Shown one piece after another: positions 13,678-17,736 of a stretch of DNA of 17,736 nt; position 1 is the first letter of the stretch; each line of letters starts with the position of its first letter. The DNA is taken from positions 1 to 17,736 of the forward strand of contig CABSMC010000053.1 of the NCBI GenBank assembly GCA_902478715.1. Reading direction: 5' to 3'. The DNA is from an uncultured Adlercreutzia sp. (GTDB taxonomy: Bacteria; Actinomycetota; Coriobacteriia; Coriobacteriales; Eggerthellaceae). The notes under the pieces were generated by a model. The model was given only the letters and a program-made list of their open reading frames with translations. It had not been told where the DNA came from and did not search any database. The position numbers and the translations under genes were made by a program.

Positions 13678-13722
13678 CGCGACCCGATTCTACGCGACCC
13701 GATTCTACGCGACCCGCTTCTT
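13678..13722. repeat. 15-base tandem repeat across the cstA stop codon
   Basis: Three adjacent copies of a 15-base unit (CGCGACCCGATTCTA at 13678-13692 and 13693-13707, and a variant with CTTCTT at 13708-13722). The variant copy encodes the last five CstA residues KKRVA. The next two copies each begin with an in-frame TAG on the minus strand. The array probably arose by slippage or duplication at the gene end. Confidence 0.9.
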
Positions 13723-15456
13723 CCCGAAGATGGTCTTGCAACCCTTGACGGCCAAGATGACGGCGAACACCATGAGCAGCACGCCAATGACCAGCTGCAG
13801 CACTGTGGCGGCATCCATCGTGCCGGCCGCCAGAAGGCCGATCTTGGCCCACACCGTCAGCGCCAGCGAGGTCAGCGTCACCACCATCATGAACGCCATG
13901 GGGAAGTAGAACATCTTGTTGTTGCGGCCCGCGTTGCCCAGCCACGCGCACACGGCCAGTAGGCCCAAGGCGGCCAGAAGCTGGTTGGCGGCACCGAACA
14001 GCGGCCACACCAGCTGGTAGCCGGTCATGCCCAGCCCCACGCCGAGCACCACGGTGATGATGGTGGCGACCCAGGGGTTCACGAGCACCGCGCGCCATCC
14101 GGTAAGCTCGCTCGCCTCCATGCCGTGCGGCGTGAAAAGCTCCTGGAACATGTAGCGCCCCAGGCGCGTCGCGGTGTCGAGCGAGGTCAGGCAGAACACC
14201 GATACCGCCAGCACGAGCAGCGCGTAGGCGACGGACTCCGCCCCGGCGAGTCCGGGCACGCAGGCGAGCATCTGGGAAAGGCCCGCGGCGAAGACCTGGG
14301 TCGGCGAGGCGTAGGTGCCGTCCATATAGCCGGAGAACACGAAGGCCACCGCGCACAGCGAGATGACCGCTACTAGACACTCGAGCAGCATGCCGCCGTA
14401 GGCGATGGGCTGCGCCTCGGCCTCGCGGTCGAGCTGCTTGGAGGTAGTGCCCGAGGCCACGAGGCTGTGAAAGCCGGAGATGGCGCCACAGGCGATGGTG
14501 ATGAACAGGGCCGGGAACAAAAAGCCCGAGGCGGCCACCTTGGATGTGCCAGCTGTGGCGGCAAAGCCCGTGAATGCGGGAATGTCCAGCGAGGCGGCGT
14601 TGCCCATGATGCCGGCGCCGATGATGCCGACGAGCGCCAGGGCGATCATGCCGTAGAGCAGATAGCTCGACAGGTAGTCGCGCGGCTGCAGGAGGATCCA
14701 AACCGGGGCCACGGAAGCCACGAGGATATACAGGCCCACAAGGATCATCCAGGTGGTGTTGTCCAGCGCGATGACCGGCAAGTTGTAGCCGAGGGCCACG
14801 ACGACCACGATGATGGCGATGGCCGACAGGATGTTGACGGCCGTGGGCAGCTTGCGCCCGCGCGTGACCACGCCGTAAATGACGGCCACCACGATGAACA
14901 GTACCGAGATCATGGCCGTGCGCATGTTGGCCATGTTGGCCGCCTCGGTCGAAGCAGCCTTGGCGGCGTCATCCAACGGCACCGGCACCACGGCGAAGGT
15001 GCTCGCCACAATGGAGGCGAAGGCGGCCACCACCAAAATGAGCGTCAGATACGCGAAGATGCAGAACAGCTTCTTGGCCGTGTCATCGATGTTCTCGGCA
15101 ATGACCGTCGCGAGCGTCTGCCCCTTGTGGCGGATGGAGGCGAACAGCGCGCCGAAATCGTGCATGGCGCCGAAGAAGATGCCTCCGAGCAGCACCCACA
15201 GAAGCACGGGCACCCAGCCGAAGATGGCCGCCTGAATGGGCCCGTTGATGGGGCCGGCGCCGGCGATGGACGAGAAATGGTGGCCGAGCACCACATAGGG
15301 CGCGGCGGGCACATAGTCCTTGCCGTCCTCGAACTCGTGCGCCGGCGTGGGGCGGTTGGGGTCGATGCCCCACTGCTTGGCGAGCCAACCGCCGTAAAAG
15401 ACGTAGCCACATACGAGAACCACGATGGCTACCAAAAGGATGATCAGGGCATTCAT
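13705..15456 (-). CDS. cstA: CstA-family peptide/pyruvate transporter
   Basis: The 583-residue polytopic membrane protein is of the carbon-starvation CstA type, whose characterised members import peptides or pyruvate. Signatures are YGGWLAKQWGID with DGKDYVPA near the N-terminus, then VVLGHHFSSIAGAGPINGP, IFFGAMHDFGALFASIRHKG and GFHSLVASGTTSKQL. The C-terminal part (SVFCLTSLDTATRLGRYM, LVWPLFGAANQLLAA) is the CstA five-helix domain. It is shorter than the roughly 700-residue E. coli proteins but normal for the shorter CstA group. The ATG at 15456 follows AGAGGAAG and overlaps the stop of the upstream uncharacterised gene (ATGA). No ybdD-like small gene or BtsSR-type two-component system is in the window. 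Its 3' end lies inside a 15-base tandem repeat. Confidence 0.95.
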   Translation of the reverse strand: MNALIILLVAIVVLVCGYVFYGGWLAKQWGIDPNRPTPAHEFEDGKDYVPAAPYVVLGHHFSSIAGAGPINGPIQAAIFGWVPVLLWVLLGGIFFGAMHDFGALFASIRHKGQTLATVIAENIDDTAKKLFCIFAYLTLILVVAAFASIVASTFAVVPVPLDDAAKAASTEAANMANMRTAMISVLFIVVAVIYGVVTRGRKLPTAVNILSAIAIIVVVVALGYNLPVIALDNTTWMILVGLYILVASVAPVWILLQPRDYLSSYLLYGMIALALVGIIGAGIMGNAASLDIPAFTGFAATAGTSKVAASGFLFPALFITIACGAISGFHSLVASGTTSKQLDREAEAQPIAYGGMLLECLVAVISLCAVAFVFSGYMDGTYASPTQVFAAGLSQMLACVPGLAGAESVAYALLVLAVSVFCLTSLDTATRLGRYMFQELFTPHGMEASELTGWRAVLVNPWVATIITVVLGVGLGMTGYQLVWPLFGAANQLLAALGLLAVCAWLGNAGRNNKMFYFPMAFMMVVTLTSLALTVWAKIGLLAAGTMDAATVLQLVIGVLLMVFAVILAVKGCKTIFGKKRVA

Positions 15457-16163
15457 AGCTTACTTCCTCTCTTCTCGCCCTGGGCCTCAAAGAGAGGGCG
15501 CGCGCCATCGCAGGCTCGGCCCTCCCTTCCTTCCGGAAACGCCGGGGCGGACGCGTCAAGCCGATGCCCATCGCGGACAGCGCCGCGCGCGGTGTTACGC
15601 GCAGCATCACGCGCGCCGCCGCAAGCAGCAGCGCAAACAGCAGCGCCGTCGTCGATGAACGCATTGGCCTGGAGCGTTTTTCCCAGCGGTTTTCCCTGTG
15701 AATTGGTCGTCACGCGCCCACGCGACAGGTCGGCCACCGCCAGGCGCAGATCGGCCCATCCCCGCCAGCCGAGCGCGAAGTTCTTGCGGAAGCGGGTGCG
15801 GCGCACGCGCTCCCACGTGAGATCGTCCACAGCGTCGGCGACGATGGCGAGCGACAGATAGGTCGTCATATGATCGGGTGCGGGCTGCACGAGGGAGAGC
15901 CCCTCGCCGGTGATGCAGCCGACCAGGTCGTCCAGCTCGGCGGCCGTGAGACGAGGCGTGTCCCAGAAGAACAGGTGCTCGTGACTGGCCGCCTCCCACA
16001 GCTTCGCGCGCTTGACGAGCACGTACTGGGAGGCGCAGGAATGGAACTCGGCGTAACCTGGGAAGGTGCGTCCGGCGAAACGGTGGTCGCGATCGACGTC
16101 GAACCATGCCTCGTGGGCGGCAAGAAGTCGCTCGATGACTTCCCCGCGGCCTGCCAACCCCAT
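15453..16163 (-). CDS. Uncharacterised protein coupled to cstA
   Basis: The 236-residue product has no signal peptide or membrane segment. Residues of about 1-170 look like a folded domain rich in aromatic residues: AAHEAWFDVDRDHRFAG, FHSCASQYVLVKRAKLW, EHLFFWDTP, HMTTYLSLAIV and KNFALGWRGWADLRLAV. I recall similar uncharacterised proteins in anaerobic Firmicutes, possibly the group labelled DUF8052, but cannot confirm it. The last 65 or so residues are Ala/Arg/Gly-rich and of low complexity, as if the frame had been extended through former spacer DNA to the cstA start, which it overlaps (ATGA). The ATG at 16163 is the best start because the domain begins just after it and a purine-rich GGGAAGAAGG lies upstream; further in-frame codons reach 16310. 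A function with CstA is inference from coupling only. Confidence 0.65.
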   Translation of the reverse strand: MGLAGRGEVIERLLAAHEAWFDVDRDHRFAGRTFPGYAEFHSCASQYVLVKRAKLWEAASHEHLFFWDTPRLTAAELDDLVGCITGEGLSLVQPAPDHMTTYLSLAIVADAVDDLTWERVRRTRFRKNFALGWRGWADLRLAVADLSRGRVTTNSQGKPLGKTLQANAFIDDGAAVCAAACGGARDAARNTARGAVRDGHRLDASAPAFPEGREGRACDGARPLFEAQGEKRGSKL

Positions 16164-16241
16164 CACCTTCTTCCCATTGATGACCAGAAAAGTTAACGTT
16201 GCGAGCGTAGTACTAACGAGAGGGCGGCGCAAGGACAATTT

Positions 16242-16254
16242 TGACGGGCCGTCA
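16242..16254. promoter_or_regulatory. Short palindrome upstream of the cstA operon
   Basis: TGACGG-G-CCGTCA is a perfect 13-base palindrome about 80 bases before the uncharacterised gene that starts the cstA operon. The surrounding stretch is the most A/T-rich part of the 177-base intergenic region 16164-16340. It could be an operator. No convincing -35/-10 pair is fixed beside it. Confidence 0.3.
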
Positions 16255-16309
16255 GATTTAACAAAACGGCAACGAGGCCGAAAACCACTTCGCGATCCCC
16301 GGCGCAGCA

Positions 16310-16340
16310 CGGTCCCGCCGAGCGGACGTCAACGGGACCG
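16310..16340 (-). other. Hairpin right after the metal-permease stop codon
   Basis: CGGTCCCG (16310-16317) and CGGGACCG (16333-16340) form an 8-base stem with a 15-base loop. The stem starts directly after the TAG of the permease gene. No T run follows on the minus strand, so it may stabilise the 3' end or act in a factor-dependent terminator and is not a classical intrinsic terminator. Confidence 0.45.
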
Positions 16341-17303
16341 CTAGAACACGACGCCCAGCCCGTTGCAAATGAGGCCCCAGAACACGCCCGTGGCATACAG
16401 CGCGGCGATGATGGCGACATTCTGCTTCCAGGGGCGGTTGGCCCGGGCGAGCACGAGCAGTCCCACGCCGGCGCTCACCAGAAGCCCGGCCAGCATGGCG
16501 CCGGCCCCCAGCACGCCCTCCACGTACAGCTGGGCGATGACCACGCTGGCAGCGCAGTTCGGAATGAGGCCCACAAGCGCGGTCGCGAACACCGAGAAGC
16601 TCGGGTTATCGCCGAGGAACTGGGCGAGCGCGTCCTCTCCCACCGTTTCCAGCACGACGTTCAGAACGACGGTGATGAGGAAGATGAACAGTGTCACCTG
16701 CACCGTGTGCTTCGTGGCGCTCTTCAGGATGCCCTTCCAACCGTGCCCGTGCTCGTGGGTGTGCTCCACGTCGTCGTGGTGCTCGTAGACGCGCTCCGGG
16801 GCCTGCTCGCAGGTGTGGCAGTCGTGGTTGCAGCCGCACTGGTCCTGCTCGCACAGCTCGTGGATGCGCAGGCGCTCCTTGTCGCGGCGCGCCAGGCGCA
16901 GCACGGCGTCCACGACAAAGCCCATGACCATGCCGATGACCACCTTCGCCCCCATGATGGACAAGATGGTATTGCCGGGCACCGCCTCGGCCAGGAAAAT
17001 GGGCAGCATCTCGTCGGAGGTGGAGAGAAACACGGCGAACAGCGTCCCCAGCGTGATCACGCGACCCGCGTACAGTGTGGCCGCCACGGCCGAGAAGCCA
17101 CACTGGGGCACCACGCCCAGAAATGCGCCGACGATGGGCCCGGCCGCGCCGGCGTGGCGGATGGCCTCCTGGGTCTTGCCGCCGGTCTTGTGCTCGAGCC
17201 ACTCCATGGCCAGGTAGGTGACGAACAGAAACGGGATGAGGTACAGGGTGTCGGCCAGAGAATGCTCCAGCACGTGCCCGGCTATGTGCGCGATGGTTTC
17301 CAT
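16341..17303 (-). CDS. Putative heavy-metal or manganese exporter, ArsP_2-like permease
   Basis: The 320-residue membrane protein matches the pattern of the putative ten-helix metal exporter family (ArsP_2; some members are annotated as putative manganese transporters). Its two halves carry related motifs: GVVPQCGFSAVAATLYAGRV (63-82) with STSDEML, and GLIPNCAASVVIAQLYVEGV (245-264). Between them is a hydrophilic loop (about 139-192) with five Cys (151, 156, 158, 162, 165) and many His (including 160, 163, 175, 176, 181, 183, 185, 187), a clear metal-binding region. The ATG at 17303 lies 4 bases after the stop of the nucleobase permease gene, so they share a transcript although their functions seem unrelated. 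The transported ion is not determined by the sequence. Confidence 0.8.
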   Translation of the reverse strand: METIAHIAGHVLEHSLADTLYLIPFLFVTYLAMEWLEHKTGGKTQEAIRHAGAAGPIVGAFLGVVPQCGFSAVAATLYAGRVITLGTLFAVFLSTSDEMLPIFLAEAVPGNTILSIMGAKVVIGMVMGFVVDAVLRLARRDKERLRIHELCEQDQCGCNHDCHTCEQAPERVYEHHDDVEHTHEHGHGWKGILKSATKHTVQVTLFIFLITVVLNVVLETVGEDALAQFLGDNPSFSVFATALVGLIPNCAASVVIAQLYVEGVLGAGAMLAGLLVSAGVGLLVLARANRPWKQNVAIIAALYATGVFWGLICNGLGVVF

Positions 17304-17307
17304 GGGC

Positions 17308-17736
17308 CTAAGATTCTAGCGCGTCTGCGGCAGCATCCACCGAATCGTTGCCCTCCTCCACGATGAGCGGCCCCTCCACCTTCTGATCTTTGGGCAAAAG
17401 CAGGCTCGCCAGAATGGCCACGACGAAGACCACGGCCACGCAGTTGTCGGCGAAGACGCTCTGCACCAGCTCCGGGAAAATGGCGAAGATGTCGCCCATC
17501 TGGGTAAACCCGATGCCCACGGCCAGCGACAGCGCGGCAATGGTGATGTTGCGCTGGGAGAAGCCGGCGTTGGCGATCATCTGGAAGCCGCTGACGATGA
17601 TGTTGCCGAACATCATGATGGTGCAGCCGCCGAGGACGGCCTCGGGAAGGGAGGCGAACACGAGGCTCACCACGGGCACGAAACCGGCGAGCACGAGCAC
17701 GACCGCTCCCGTAGCAATGGCGCGACGGTTCACCAC
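17308..17736 (-). CDS. NCS2 xanthine/uracil permease, C-terminal part
   Basis: The visible 142 residues are the C-terminal third of a nucleobase:cation symporter of the NCS2 (UraA/xanthine permease) family. Typical are the RRAIATGAVVLVLAGFVPVVSLVFASLPEAVLGG stretch, which covers the region of helices 9-10, then IMMFGNIIVSGFQMIANAGF and QRNITIAALSLAVGIGF. An acidic cytoplasmic tail ends VDAAADALES. NCS2 proteins usually have about 430-480 residues, so the gene continues beyond the right edge of the window and its start is not seen. The stop is TAG at 17308, 4 bases before the metal-permease start. Whether it carries uracil, xanthine or urate depends on residues outside the window. Confidence 0.88.
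   Translation of the reverse strand: MVNRRAIATGAVVLVLAGFVPVVSLVFASLPEAVLGGCTIMMFGNIIVSGFQMIANAGFSQRNITIAALSLAVGIGFTQMGDIFAIFPELVQSVFADNCVAVVFVVAILASLLLPKDQKVEGPLIVEEGNDSVDAAADALES

Noticed and set aside
13678..13722. CRISPR array
   Set aside because: The three 15-base units are directly adjacent without spacers, and no cas gene is present.
13362..13962. Overlapping frames on both strands in the repeat-rich gap 13326-13704
   Set aside because: They share mirrored peptide pieces (SNNSK) only because of the inverted repeat, have no ribosome binding site and run into cstA out of frame.

Overview
The window is high-GC bacterial DNA that most resembles a gut member of the Eggerthellaceae (Coriobacteriia, Actinomycetota). 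The reasons are the pairing of a Tat-exported FAD reductase with a multiheme lipoprotein cytochrome, a LuxR-type regulator built on a polytopic membrane domain, a Hanks-type kinase with a Trp-containing extracellular domain, and the GC-rich codon use. This is an inference from family content; no marker was compared with a database. Bases 1-52 are not genomic: they are an Illumina Nextera i7 adapter, so the window begins at a contig end of a draft assembly.

Left part, minus strand (1-2768): the ribosomal block infA-rpmJ-rpsM-rpsK, with rpsK cut by the adapter, lies downstream of a glutamate-cysteine ligase gene. The divergent 446-base gap 2769-3214 holds a palindromic repeat candidate and the promoter of a tRNA-Lys/tRNA-Gln pair on the plus strand.

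Plus-strand island (3532-6317): a membrane Ser/Thr kinase and a small membrane-anchored protein are joined by an ATGA overlap and share an extracellular FFx[IV]DxPxSWxG motif. A run of nine C sits between the candidate -35 and -10 boxes of the kinase promoter. This island is visibly more A/T-rich than its neighbours, especially in its second half.

Respiratory cluster, minus strand (6523-10480): a Tat-exported flavoprotein reductase and a tetraheme lipoprotein cytochrome form a two-gene operon that ends in a strong terminator. A membrane LuxR regulator follows, with its own promoter beyond a large palindrome. Together they look like an inducible extracytoplasmic anaerobic reductase whose substrate is unknown.

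Right part, minus strand (10656-17736): a universal stress protein gene is coupled by TAATG to an MFS transporter, followed upstream by an HD-domain hydrolase. Next come a CstA-type peptide/pyruvate transporter coupled by ATGA to an uncharacterised protein, a metal-exporter-like permease with a Cys/His-rich loop, and the 3' end of an NCS2 nucleobase permease. The gene-poor gap 13275-13704 carries a long inverted repeat and a 15-base tandem repeat that runs across the cstA stop codon.
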